A stretch of 26,652 bases of DNA from a virus (IMGVR_UViG_3300042549_011231:1-26652); one strand, 5' to 3'; positions 6,936 to 14,124 are shown, counted from the stretch's first letter. Numbers and translations are program-made. The notes: generated from the letters alone by a model not told the origin.

Positions 6936-8143
6936 GCAACACCTTCACTTTTCGGCCCAGCCCGCGACGCAAGCACCCGTCGCAGATGGTCATTGAAATC
7001 CAGCCCGGGCGGAGCGGCCAAGGCCACAGCCCGGGGCGCGCCGACGGCCAGCCAGCCCTTGACCGCCAGGCGGCCGCAGCGTTGGGCCCGCGCCTCGGCG
7101 TCGAGGGTGAACCATGTCGGCCGCTTCCACCGCGACCGCCCCTTCAGCCGGACCGGCTTCATGTCCATGTCCAGGGCGATGATCGCCTCGGACCAGGGCG
7201 ACGCCGGCGGCGACGGCCAGACGAAGGGAGGCCGCTCCGGATCCGGCTTAGGGTCGGCGATGTCCTGACAACCGTCGTCATCGACCAGCACCCCGCCCTG
7301 CAGCCGGTCCAGCGACAACGCCGCCCAGCAGCGCAGCCGCCGCCCCTTGAGGCGCGCCAGACTGACGACCGAAAGGCTGGTCTCGAGCCCCTCCCCACCT
7401 GCCGGATCGCCCTCGCCCTCCGGCCCGATCAGCCAGGCCCCGCCGGTCAACCGACGCACCACGCCATCGTCATCGGGCGGCAGGTCCAGCCCCTGCGGAC
7501 CCCACATCTTCTTGCCCAGGGCCTTGTTCCGCGCCGTGCCGTCGCGCAGCAGATAGGTGGCGTGAACCCCGCCGGTGGGCCCGGCGTGGGTCACCACCTG
7601 GACCAGGATGGCAGGCGCCTTGATCCAGTCGCCAGCGACGTCGTCCCATCCCGCCTTGGCGAACGGATGGTAGCGCAGCTGCGGCGCCGCCTCGGTCACC
7701 ACCTCCGGCAGGATGCCGCGGCCCAGCAGGTAGCGCTCACCCAGGGAGCCGATCAGCGGCTTGGCCGTGGCCCACATCTCCGACCCGATCCGCTGGGCCG
7801 ACGTCGGTCCCTGGGGCTTCTCGACCTTAGGCTTGGAGCGGGCGACGACCGGTCCGCCGGACGATCCGATCAGATACCGGGCCGCTTCCACCAGGGTCTC
7901 GCCCCGCATGGCCGCGACCAGATCGACGACATCGCCCCGCTCGACATGACCGCCGCCGCAGTAGGTGCGGAAGGTGTCGGTCGCGATCTTCACCGCGAAC
8001 GGCGCCGACTTCGATTTGCCGCCACCGCCACAGATCGGGCACGCCCCGCGCATCTCGCGGCCGGCGCGCTTCAGCTTGACGCCGCAGACATCAGCGATCT
8101 TGGCGGCGCCGCGCGCCTGGTCGAACAGGGAGGGACCGTTCAT
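6932..8143 (-). CDS. Phage DNA primase, zinc-finger plus Toprim
   Basis: This is a 403-residue protein. The N-terminal CHC2-type zinc finger has C35-x2-C38 (CPICGGGG), C62 and H66, followed by the typical RGDVVDLV helix. The Toprim core shows the acidic motif EGLETSLSVV (E251) and a D-x-D (ALDMDM, D325/D327). Primases of this type make RNA primers and are usually paired with a helicase; the next gene is that helicase with a 4-nt overlap. The ATG at 8141-8143 has only a weak GGGCGG upstream. The family's usual GGHRGD pattern is here GGGHVERGD. Assigned with good confidence; whether it primes alone or only with the helicase is unknown. Confidence 0.88.
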   Translation of the reverse strand: MNGPSLFDQARGAAKIADVCGVKLKRAGREMRGACPICGGGGKSKSAPFAVKIATDTFRTYCGGGHVERGDVVDLVAAMRGETLVEAARYLIGSSGGPVVARSKPKVEKPQGPTSAQRIGSEMWATAKPLIGSLGERYLLGRGILPEVVTEAAPQLRYHPFAKAGWDDVAGDWIKAPAILVQVVTHAGPTGGVHATYLLRDGTARNKALGKKMWGPQGLDLPPDDDGVVRRLTGGAWLIGPEGEGDPAGGEGLETSLSVVSLARLKGRRLRCWAALSLDRLQGGVLVDDDGCQDIADPKPDPERPPFVWPSPPASPWSEAIIALDMDMKPVRLKGRSRWKRPTWFTLDAEARAQRCGRLAVKGWLAVGAPRAVALAAPPGLDFNDHLRRVLASRAGPKSEGVA

Positions 8144-8166
8144 GTGGCCGCCCGCATCTGGTTAGG

Positions 8167-8778
8167 TTGAGCATCCGCGCAATTCGGGTGAAACTTGAAC
8201 CCATGCTGAGACGCACCAGGATTGCCCACGAGATCGAGCGAGGCCGGAGAGCTCTGGCTGCGACGCGCAAGCGGATCGCCAGAGCTAAGACCGAGGTTGT
8301 ACGCAGCCGTCTGGAGCGGCGATTGGTCAAGCTGACCAAACTGCAACGTATCCTCTCGGACATGTGCGACGACGAACCGGTCACCCCGGAAGATCGGGCC
8401 CACCAAGCGGCTATTCAGGCGGAGAGAATTTTCTGGTCCCGCCGACTTATCACCACCCTTGGTGTCGGCAACGCGGCCGCATTCATCGCTTTGGGCGCCG
8501 CTGTCGGTCAGTCCGACGCCCCCCAACGCATGGCGCCATACCTGACGCCCGCTTTCTTCTTCTTCGGAGGCGGGCTTATCGCCGCCAGCGCCCTGCCCTT
8601 GCTTTTCCTCTTGGTGCCGGGCTGGGCCGTCGATCCTGGCCGCGCCCAACTGGAGGAAACAGATTGGCGCGCGGAGCTGGCCGGGACTGCGGCAGGCCCC
8701 ATACTGACGCTCGCCAGCATGGCGATGTTTCTCGCCGGACTCGGCCAGGTCGCCGGGTACTTCAACGGTTTGCGATAG
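8167..8778 (+). CDS. Predicted three-helix membrane protein, possible cargo
   Basis: This is a 203-residue protein opposite to its minus-strand neighbours. Residues 14-65 are very basic and likely a coiled coil in the cytoplasm. Three hydrophobic segments follow at about 94-113, 126-150 (with a run of four Phe) and 172-198. The frame opens with TTG at 8167 and an ATG at residue 13 (8203) is possible; neither has a good ribosome site. It lies 24 nt from the divergent primase gene and ends 8 nt before the convergent methyltransferase gene. No family recognised. An opposite-strand membrane protein inside a replication operon suggests a lysogen-expressed cargo gene, for example superinfection exclusion or defence, but this is inference. 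Confidence 0.68.
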   Translation: MSIRAIRVKLEPMLRRTRIAHEIERGRRALAATRKRIARAKTEVVRSRLERRLVKLTKLQRILSDMCDDEPVTPEDRAHQAAIQAERIFWSRRLITTLGVGNAAAFIALGAAVGQSDAPQRMAPYLTPAFFFFGGGLIAASALPLLFLLVPGWAVDPGRAQLEETDWRAELAGTAAGPILTLASMAMFLAGLGQVAGYFNGLR

Positions 8779-8786
8779 CAGACCCA

Positions 8787-9461
8787 TCACCGCGCCCCCA
8801 GCTGCTGGGCGTCGTCCGCCCTGGTCAGCCGCGCCTCTGTCCCGGCGGGGATATGGATGATCACCGGCCTGGGCCGACCCAGCACAACGGGCGCCGGAAA
8901 CCCGACGCCCGCCGCGAACCAGATGAACCAGCAGTAGAAGGCCGCCGTGCCGCCCTCCGGCTCCCAGCGCCCCTTGTGCATGGGCAGCCGCTCAACGAAC
9001 GGAGCCGCCACCGACAGCGGCGGGTCGCCGTACATCAGCGCCTCGCGGCCGATCGTCTCCAGGCCGGAGATCTTCATCAACAGCGCCAGGCCGCGCCGGG
9101 CGCGCTCCCGACCCCTGCGGATGAAGGTATCCGTCTGCCCGAAGGGATGGTTGCTGACGATCCAGTCAGGCCGGACCGGTGCGTCCTCATCGCCGCAGAA
9201 GTCGAACAGGGCGTTGCCGTCATAGGCCAGCAGGTCGCTGGCGATCACCTTCGGGAAATAGTCCTTCAGTCCATGGACCATATGGCCCGCGCCGCAGGCC
9301 GGCTCCCACACCGACCGCGCGACCGGGTCCAGGGCCAGCAGCAACTCAGCCCCGGCCCGCGCGCCCCAGGGCGGCGTCGGGTAGAAATCGGGGTCGGACG
9401 CTGGCGACACCCGGTGGGCGTCCATCAGCGACGATCCGATGCGAGCGGCGCTCGTATTCAT
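8787..9461 (-). CDS. Phage SAM-dependent DNA methyltransferase-like protein
   Basis: This is a protein of up to 224 residues. It shows DFYPTPPW (about 25-32), the SAM-binding motif EPACGAGHM (53-61), ASDLLAYD (74-81) and the position-IV motif SNHPFG (103-108). The family normally has N-P-P-[FYW]; here the first Pro is His, which could weaken activity. Phage enzymes of this type resemble adenine-N6 methyltransferases that mask DNA from restriction or from host regulation by methylation. The ATG at 9461 is used here; an ATG at 9425 (residue 13) lies closer to the conserved start and cannot be excluded. The dispersed palindrome occupies codons 2-8, or the leader if the later start is right. Confidence 0.78.
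   Translation of the reverse strand: MNTSAARIGSSLMDAHRVSPASDPDFYPTPPWGARAGAELLLALDPVARSVWEPACGAGHMVHGLKDYFPKVIASDLLAYDGNALFDFCGDEDAPVRPDWIVSNHPFGQTDTFIRRGRERARRGLALLMKISGLETIGREALMYGDPPLSVAAPFVERLPMHKGRWEPEGGTAAFYCWFIWFAAGVGFPAPVVLGRPRPVIIHIPAGTEARLTRADDAQQLGAR
9438..9458. repeat. Dispersed in-frame palindrome, copy 2
   Basis: The core GCGAGCGGCGCTCG is intact, but one arm has drifted (GTATT instead of GCATC). It is read on the minus strand as N-T-S-A-A-R-I at the methyltransferase N-terminus, in the same codon phase as the other copies. If translation starts at 9425 instead, this copy is untranslated leader. Confidence 0.8.
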
Positions 9462-9550
9462 CGCGCAACCCCGGCGACGATCTGATCATATGGCCACATC
9501 GCTGGCCGGCGGGCGTCACGACGAAGTCCGGGCCTTGCTAGGGGGTCATG

Positions 9551-10123
9551 ATGGAGAAGGATTGGAATTTCAGCCTGAGGCTGACGCTCGGCGAAAGCGC
9601 CGCCGTCTCGATGAAGCGCATGGCTATGTTCTTCGTCCACCTCAGCGAGGCTTACGAGGTCTCCAACGGTGAACATGGGCGGTCGAGATACGCTCTGGGC
9701 ATCTCCGGCGTCCGCGAGGGATCCCACATCTATGACCTGGCGCCGATTCTGATGGCGATCAGCGCCTCCGGCGGCAGTATCGCGATCATGGACCTTGTCA
9801 GCTCGCTGAACAGCGTCTTCGAATTCCTTCGAAACGTTTCCGCAATCAGACATGAGCCCGCAGAAGGTGACGCCCCACGTAGCGCCTACGTTCGAAACCG
9901 CCTGCTCTCGGCCTTCGACATCATCCTGGACGAAGTCGAAGCCGTCGAGATCCGCGCTATGATGCCAGATGGGCGGCGGCTTGACTTCGCGATTTCCAGG
10001 GAGGGATCCGGCGTTGGACGAACACTCCGGCGCACTGAACTTGCGACTGAGCAAGACACCATCGCAAGCCCCTATGACGCGATCGACTACGACCGGCCCG
10101 ACAAGGATGATGATCAACTCTGA
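9551..10123 (+). CDS. Unknown protein, opposite-strand cargo candidate
   Basis: This is a soluble protein of about 190 residues. AGGGGG lies 5 nt before the ATG at 9551 and only 2 nt before the ATG at 9548, so 9551 is preferred. It starts MEKDWNFSLRL, has mixed alpha/beta character and ends in a strongly acidic tail (YDRPDKDDDQL). No signal peptide, membrane helix or catalytic motif is visible. It is divergent from the methyltransferase and ends 5 nt before a convergent minus-strand gene. Base composition looks lower in GC than its neighbours, a hint of separate acquisition. Function unknown. Confidence 0.7.
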   Translation: MEKDWNFSLRLTLGESAAVSMKRMAMFFVHLSEAYEVSNGEHGRSRYALGISGVREGSHIYDLAPILMAISASGGSIAIMDLVSSLNSVFEFLRNVSAIRHEPAEGDAPRSAYVRNRLLSAFDIILDEVEAVEIRAMMPDGRRLDFAISREGSGVGRTLRRTELATEQDTIASPYDAIDYDRPDKDDDQL

Positions 10124-10128
10124 TCCGG

Positions 10129-10392
10129 TCATCTGAGCACCTCGCGCAGGAACTTCCGGAAGCCGCTTTCGGCCTTTGTCCGCCAGACCCGCGGCGCCGG
10201 CTGTCCGCCCAGGATTTCGGCGGCGTCTTCCGGCTCCCGCCCCATCAGGGCGAACAACGCCGCGTCGGTGTCAGAGACCGACCGGCGCATTGAGACCGCC
10301 AGGACCTTCAAATCGAAGGCCTTGCCCATGCTCGCCGCGCGGACCTTCAGGTCGGCGAGATCCGTGACGCTCCAGGCCTCCGAGCCGCTCAC
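10129..10392 (-). CDS. Small unknown protein in the left operon
   Basis: This is an 87-residue soluble protein with a basic C-terminus (RVWRTKAESGFRKFLREVLR). It starts at a GTG (10390-10392) whose bases overlap the stop of the upstream gene by 4 nt, so the two are translationally coupled. No motif is recognised. Its upstream partner is a helix-turn-helix-like protein, so a joint role in phage early regulation or replication initiation is possible but unsupported. Confidence 0.62.
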   Translation of the reverse strand: MSGSEAWSVTDLADLKVRAASMGKAFDLKVLAVSMRRSVSDTDAALFALMGREPEDAAEILGGQPAPRVWRTKAESGFRKFLREVLR

Positions 10393-10889
10393 TGGCTGAC
10401 CCCCAGGCCCTTGGCCAGGTCGCCGGGCGACAGGTCGAACAAGGCGGCGATGTCGTCGACCGGCCAGTCGGCTTCGTGGAACCAGCGGGCGAACCGGAGC
10501 CGCGAAGGCGTCATCGGCCGCAGAACCTCGATTCCTGAGCGCTTCCCCAGCTTGACCAGGGCCACCCGATGGCCAGGCACCTTTGGCGGCGGAGCCTTGG
10601 CCTTGACGGCCGCCCTGGGCTTGGGAACCGGAACGCAGCTCAGCCCCTCGACCAGCCGCAGCAGCCCACGCCCGGCCACAAGAGCCAGAAGCGCCGGCAG
10701 GCTGTCCGACAGCCCCGTCAATGTGATGGCCTTGGGCGCGGCGTCAGCCTTCAGCTTCGCCAGCCGGCTGACAGCCCGCTTCTCGCTCCAACCCATCGTC
10801 ATGGCGATGCTGGACATCTTCATGCCGCTGGACGCCATGGCCAGCAGCGACCGATCATCCTCGGTCAGGCGCAGCCCCCCCTGGTTCAC
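10389..10889 (-). CDS. Helix-turn-helix-like DNA-binding protein, unknown role
   Basis: This is a basic protein of 166 residues. The N-terminal block LTEDDRSLLAMASSGMKMSS followed by MGWSEKRAVSRLAKLKA has the spacing of a helix-turn-helix. A second candidate is near the C-terminus (FHEADWPVDDIAALFDLSPG). A Pro/Lys-rich linker with PKPRAAVKAKAPPPK joins them. The GTG start at 10887-10889 has GAGG about 9 nt upstream, overlapping the end of the previous gene. Two DNA-binding ends could suit an origin-binding or regulatory protein. It is a candidate ligand for the repeat array at 4888-5124, but that is inference. Confidence 0.65.
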   Translation of the reverse strand: MNQGGLRLTEDDRSLLAMASSGMKMSSIAMTMGWSEKRAVSRLAKLKADAAPKAITLTGLSDSLPALLALVAGRGLLRLVEGLSCVPVPKPRAAVKAKAPPPKVPGHRVALVKLGKRSGIEVLRPMTPSRLRFARWFHEADWPVDDIAALFDLSPGDLAKGLGVSQ

Positions 10890-10894
10890 GTCGG

Positions 10895-11251
10895 TCAGTC
10901 CTCAATATCGACCCGGCGCCGGGCAGGCGCGGGGTCCGGGTTGTCGAGAAGCTCGCGGCACTGGACGGCCAGGGCGGCGAAGGCTTCGGCGAGCTCGCGC
11001 CGCTGGACGATCCGCAGGCTGGTCCATTCCATCGCCATCCGGCTGAGCCGGAAGAAGGCCGAGGCGGTGTGGTGCTGGCCGCGCGGCATGGCGCAGGCCC
11101 GGCGGGTGGCGTTGCGCGCCTTGACCAGGTCCTTGGTCTCACCTGGCGCCTCGGCCGCGGCGATCGCCGCCTTGACCAGCCGCGCCCACTTGACCAGGTC
11201 GTCCGTCGTGGCGACCGGGGCGTCCTTGGCTTTCAGGTTGCGGCGGGTCAT
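10895..11251 (-). CDS. Small unknown protein, first gene of its minus-strand group
   Basis: This is a 118-residue, mostly helical, basic protein (starts MTRRNLKAKD; middle ARNATRRACAM; ends ARRRVDIED). A strong ribosome site GGGGAGG lies 6 nt before the ATG at 11249-11251, better than most genes in the window. It ends 5 nt before the next gene. No conserved catalytic motif is visible and I do not recognise the family. It is probably early and cytoplasmic. Confidence 0.65.
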   Translation of the reverse strand: MTRRNLKAKDAPVATTDDLVKWARLVKAAIAAAEAPGETKDLVKARNATRRACAMPRGQHHTASAFFRLSRMAMEWTSLRIVQRRELAEAFAALAVQCRELLDNPDPAPARRRVDIED

Positions 11252-11304
11252 GGCAGCCTCCCCGCTCCCGCCGCGACGCGGCCGAGCTCGAGGAGATGCC
11301 GAAG

Positions 11305-11577
11305 ATGAGCGCCAGCTGGAACGTCGACGACCTGGCCAGGATGCTGGCCCTGGAACATGCCTTTGACAGCCTCGCCTTCATCTCCGCCGCCAACTACGCC
11401 CGGCTGGAGGAGATCACTCCGGTGGAGGCCGTCACTCTGTTCCGCACCGCGATCGAGGGATCGGTCCTGGATGGCGGCATGGACGCGGATTTGCGGAAGC
11501 GGATGCGTCGGCATCTGAAAACCCGCTTCGACAACGTCATGGCCATGGCTGGCAACCTGCCCACGCAGGGCGGCTAG
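11305..11577 (+). CDS. Small unknown protein, opposite strand
   Basis: This is a protein of about 90 residues starting MSASWNVDD. GAGGAG lies 9 nt before the ATG at 11305 and directly abuts the ATG at 11296, so the later start is preferred. It is helical, with KRMRRHLKTRFDN near the C-terminus that could contact nucleic acid. It is divergent from the 10895-11251 gene with a 53-nt spacer, and lies 99 nt before the nuclease gene on the same strand. Function unknown. The coding call rests on ribosome-site spacing and a plausible protein composition. Confidence 0.55.
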   Translation: MSASWNVDDLARMLALEHAFDSLAFISAANYARLEEITPVEAVTLFRTAIEGSVLDGGMDADLRKRMRRHLKTRFDNVMAMAGNLPTQGG

Positions 11578-11676
11578 CCGGGACAGATCGGACGGCCGGA
11601 TGACGCAGGGGGGCAGGATCGGCCATCCACTGGCCAGGGCGGCGCTCATCGGCCCGCTCCGTGGTAAGAGGCGGCC

Positions 11677-12093
11677 ATGCGCTTGATCCCCGCCCTCGTC
11701 TCCCTGGCCTTGCTGGCCATCGCCACCCCGGCCCTCGCCGATCCCTGCGAGGCGATCGACGCCAAGGGGCGTTTCCCGGCATGGCTGGCGCCGGGCCAGG
11801 CCTTCGCAGGGACCGTGCGCTTCGTCATCGACGGCGACGGCCTTTGCGTCGGGGACAGCGAGGATCCGGCCCGCTGGGTCGAGATCCGCCTCGAGGACTT
11901 CGACGCCCCCGAGCTGCGCGAGCCGGGAGGCTGGGCGGCCAAGAGGATGCTGGTCACCATGGCGCTCGACCGGCCCGTCATCTGCCGGGGCTGGCGGACC
12001 AACCACGACCGGCTCGTGGCCACCTGCAGCCTGGAGGGCGAGACGCTGGGCGATCGGATGAGGCGGGCAGGGATTGCCGAAGGCGGGTACTGA
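11677..12093 (+). CDS. Exported thermonuclease-like protein (SNase family)
   Basis: This is a 138-residue protein. Residues 1-21 form a clean signal peptide with an Ala-Leu-Ala end (TPALA, then DPC). The mature part has the staphylococcal nuclease pattern: VIDGDGLC (50-57), then R71-L-E-D-F-D76-A-P-E79. The R71 to E79 spacing of eight matches the catalytic Arg35/Glu43 of the family, and R112 in HDRLVATC is the likely second catalytic Arg. It should cut DNA or RNA in the periplasm, or outside if secreted further. GAGG lies 6 nt before the ATG. It stands on the strand opposite to the early genes, between the Cro-like gene and the left operon, a typical place for lysogen cargo. Confidence 0.85.
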   Translation: MRLIPALVSLALLAIATPALADPCEAIDAKGRFPAWLAPGQAFAGTVRFVIDGDGLCVGDSEDPARWVEIRLEDFDAPELREPGGWAAKRMLVTMALDRPVICRGWRTNHDRLVATCSLEGETLGDRMRRAGIAEGGY

Positions 12094-12097
12094 CCGG

Positions 12098-12373
12098 TCA
12101 TGGCCGGGCATCGGCGGCTTTGGGCCAGTCAGTCTCGCCGACAACGCCGCAGGTCATCTCAGCGATGGCAGCGATAATTTCGGGAGATGGCCGAACATAC
12201 TTCGGGTCGTCAGGCGGCAGCAGAAACCGGCCAAGCCATGTGTTGCTGACGCCGATGCGGACGGCCCCCGCCCTCTGGCTGATGCGGTTCTCCCACAGCC
12301 AACGATCAAAGGGGTGTCGCGGCGCCGGAGAAGTGGGCGCCGTGAGGCTCAAGGGGCTCGAATCAGTGCGCAT
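12098..12373 (-). CDS. Cro-like helix-turn-helix regulator
   Basis: This is a 91-residue protein with an N-terminal disordered stretch (residues 1-20), then a compact DNA-binding domain: FDRWLWENRISQRAGAVRIG, later VRPSPEIIAAIAEMTCG and VVGETDW. The closing RPSPE..I...T.G.V..DW pattern is typical of Cro/YdaS-type phage proteins. It is divergent from the CI-type repressor. Its ATG at 12371-12373 lies only 9 nt from the operator at 12382, so repressor binding should block its promoter. No clear ribosome site is seen, and leaderless or weak translation is possible. It is probably the switch protein favouring lytic growth. Confidence 0.75.
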   Translation of the reverse strand: MRTDSSPLSLTAPTSPAPRHPFDRWLWENRISQRAGAVRIGVSNTWLGRFLLPPDDPKYVRPSPEIIAAIAEMTCGVVGETDWPKAADARP

Positions 12374-12381
12374 GAGTCGGA

Positions 12382-12410
12382 GACAGAAACTAATTTGTTG
12401 CTGTTGACAA
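12382..12410 (-). promoter_or_regulatory. Operator/promoter OL-like, facing left
   Basis: Read on the minus strand it begins with TTGTCA (a -35-like hexamer) and contains the palindrome ACAGCAAC-N6-GTTTCTGT, which is 12383-12404 on the plus strand. A second copy at 14089-14117, in the opposite direction, matches at 25 of 29 positions. It lies just upstream of the Cro-like gene. The overlapping GTTGACAAC also gives TTGACA on the plus strand, which may serve the repressor's own promoter. Confidence 0.7.
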
Positions 12411-12482
12411 CCTCATGCGTATCTATGAGACGCAATGTTGCAGTCGCTCGCGCCCCTTCCGCTATACCGCCAGAATTGGGGC

Positions 12483-13259
12483 ATGGCCGACACACCCGAG
12501 GATGCTGCTGAACAACTTGCTTGGGGGCGGGCCGTCGCCTTGCTGCGCACCTCGCTCAAACTGACCCAGAACGATGTCGCGGACCGCCTTGACTGGACCG
12601 TGCAGAACCTGGGGCTTTACGAGCGCGGCAAGCGACAGGGCATTCTACGCCGCAACATCCGGAAGAAGTTGACCGACGCCATGGGCGTCTCTCCGGAAGA
12701 ACTGGACCTTGTTCGGGCGCAGACCGGCGGAAACGTCACGCCTTTCCGGCCCCGCGCGGAAGGAACGGCGGACAACAGCCGTTCCTTTGTGCCGGCAATT
12801 CCGACAGGCCAGCTACTGCCGATCCGAGATCGCGCCCAAGCCAGTGCCTGGCAGCCCGCCGACGACTTCATTCAGGACTACCCGCGCCGATATCCGGCCG
12901 CCAAGGATCCCCGCTATCTCCATGCTGACCAATGGCTGACTGAGGTGGTCGGCGACAGCGTCGACCAGCTGCGAATCTACAATGGCGACTTCGTCCACTG
13001 CGTCGACTTCATGTCGATCGGCAGGCCCGTGCGAACGCGGGACATCGTTGAGGTTGAGCGCTTCCGGTTCGGCGGGTCCGAACGGGAGCTGACCATCAAA
13101 CAGGCCGAGGTGACGGCCAACGGCATCCTGCTTTGGCCCCGGTCGTCCAATCCCAAGTACAGGGAGCCACTGGAGCTGCTTGAGGGCATGAACGAGGGCG
13201 AGGAAGCCGAGATCCGGATCCGCGCCCTTGTGCTCCACGTTATCCGCGAGCTTTCTTAG
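12483..13259 (+). CDS. CI-type phage repressor, XRE helix-turn-helix plus S24-like domain
   Basis: This is a 258-residue repressor of the lytic genes. The XRE helix-turn-helix covers about residues 15-70 (SLKLTQNDVADRLDWTVQNL, then YERGKR). The C-terminal LexA/CI-type domain has VVGDSVDQLRIYNGD (155-169) with the family serine at S159 and a lysine in ELTIKQAEV at K206. The linker shows no Ala-Gly or Cys-Gly pair, the usual self-cleavage site, so induction may differ from lambda. The ATG at 12483 gives the best domain start; an upstream ATG at 12435 lacks a ribosome site. It lies between two similar operators and divergent from the Cro-like gene, and is convergent with the lipoprotein gene. 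Confidence 0.9.
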   Translation: MADTPEDAAEQLAWGRAVALLRTSLKLTQNDVADRLDWTVQNLGLYERGKRQGILRRNIRKKLTDAMGVSPEELDLVRAQTGGNVTPFRPRAEGTADNSRSFVPAIPTGQLLPIRDRAQASAWQPADDFIQDYPRRYPAAKDPRYLHADQWLTEVVGDSVDQLRIYNGDFVHCVDFMSIGRPVRTRDIVEVERFRFGGSERELTIKQAEVTANGILLWPRSSNPKYREPLELLEGMNEGEEAEIRIRALVLHVIRELS

Positions 13260-13265
13260 CTGACA

Positions 13266-13946
13266 TCAATAGTTGGGGCAGCCCGCTGACCCACAGGCCG
13301 TCCAGTCCTGGCCAGGCCGGGGCTCCCGTCCGAAGTCGGCCTCAGGACCGCCCGCCCGCCGGCGCTCGTCTGCTACTTTCGCCACAGCCTCCGCTTCCGG
13401 ACGACTCAGCTCAAGGGGCACCTCGGCATATCGACGGCTATCGACCGTCCACAGCCAGAACTTCCGCATGTAGGTCTCCGGAACTTCAAACAGAGCCAAT
13501 CGGGTTACCGTCATGCCGGGGCCGATAAAAGACGGCGCGGCGTCGTACTGCGGATAGGTGTCTAGTAGGGCGGCGGTCAGCTTTGGGTCTGATCGAAAGA
13601 GGTGGTCGCGACTCTCCCACAGCTGCGGCATCGCTTGGTCCGCGAGAACGATCTGGCGATCGCTAAGGTTGGTCAGGTCATATTCCAGCACGACAAAGGC
13701 CGCGCCCTTCGACGGCGACCAGTGCGCGCCAGGGCCGAGGGAGTCCAACAGGATGGTGCGCATTCCCCGATACTGCAACGAACCGGCCCGGAGCCGCTGC
13801 CCATCGATGATGTCCAGGCCGGCATAGGGATCGGCCGGATCAGCTACCACCGCCGCCTTTACCGGCGGCGCCGTCTTCGGGGGTGAACTGTCGCAGGCCG
13901 CCAGTGCCAGCGTAACCGCCAGAATGATCAGCCAACTTCGATCCAT
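13266..13946 (-). CDS. Predicted lipoprotein, lysogenic-conversion candidate
   Basis: This is a 226-residue protein. The start is the ATG at 13944-13946, chosen because it gives a perfect lipoprotein signal: MDRSWLIILAVTLALAAC, with the lipobox LAAC and Cys at residue 18. A Pro/Lys linker (SSPPKTAPPVK) follows, then a beta-rich domain with VVLEYDLTNLSDRQIVLADQ. That resembles DUF4352-type extracellular domains; this family link is tentative. It should be anchored in a membrane facing the periplasm. It is encoded inside the immunity region on the strand opposite to the repressor, and the stops lie 6 nt apart. Such genes are often expressed in lysogens and alter phage adsorption or surface properties; that role is inference. 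Confidence 0.75.
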   Translation of the reverse strand: MDRSWLIILAVTLALAACDSSPPKTAPPVKAAVVADPADPYAGLDIIDGQRLRAGSLQYRGMRTILLDSLGPGAHWSPSKGAAFVVLEYDLTNLSDRQIVLADQAMPQLWESRDHLFRSDPKLTAALLDTYPQYDAAPSFIGPGMTVTRLALFEVPETYMRKFWLWTVDSRRYAEVPLELSRPEAEAVAKVADERRRAGGPEADFGREPRPGQDWTACGSAGCPNY

Positions 13947-14088
13947 TCCCGCCCCCAACGCCGCTCCGGCCTTGCAAGAGGAGACGACATCATTCCGGGA
14001 TGCGGGGAAAGCGCCATTCGAGAAGCGCCTCCATTGCCTCAAGCGCCACAACGACGTGACAGGCACAAACTTTTCTCGCCTGCTTCAA

Positions 14089-14117
14089 TTGACAACAGAA
14101 ACAAAATAGTTGCTGTC
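14089..14117 (+). promoter_or_regulatory. Operator/promoter OR-like, facing right
   Basis: It starts with TTGACA (14089-14094) and then holds the palindrome ACAGAAAC-N6-GTTGCTGT (14095-14116). The 16 palindrome arm bases are identical to those of the left copy at 12383-12404 on the plus strand. Placement just before the long plus-strand operon fits a repressor-controlled early promoter. The -10 hexamer is not obvious. The rest of the 13947-14218 gap holds the structured leader noted next and nothing else I can name. Confidence 0.7.
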
Positions 14118-14124
14118 TGTCTCA

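Noticed and set aside
5475-8170. Long plus-strand frames opposite the helicase and primase (597 and 394 codons)
   Set aside because: Antisense shadows of genes with recognisable ATPase, zinc-finger and Toprim motifs; their own translations are His/Arg/Pro/Gly-rich without domains.
8140-8790. 216-codon minus-strand frame whose stop overlaps the primase ATG
   Set aside because: Tempting as a coupled gene, but the plus strand encodes a protein with three clean hydrophobic segments, while the minus product is low-complexity and polar with no domain.
12435-12482. Repressor start at the ATG of 12435
   Set aside because: It adds 16 residues (LQSLAPLPLYRQ...) unlike the family and has no ribosome site; the ATG at 12483 fits the domain boundary.
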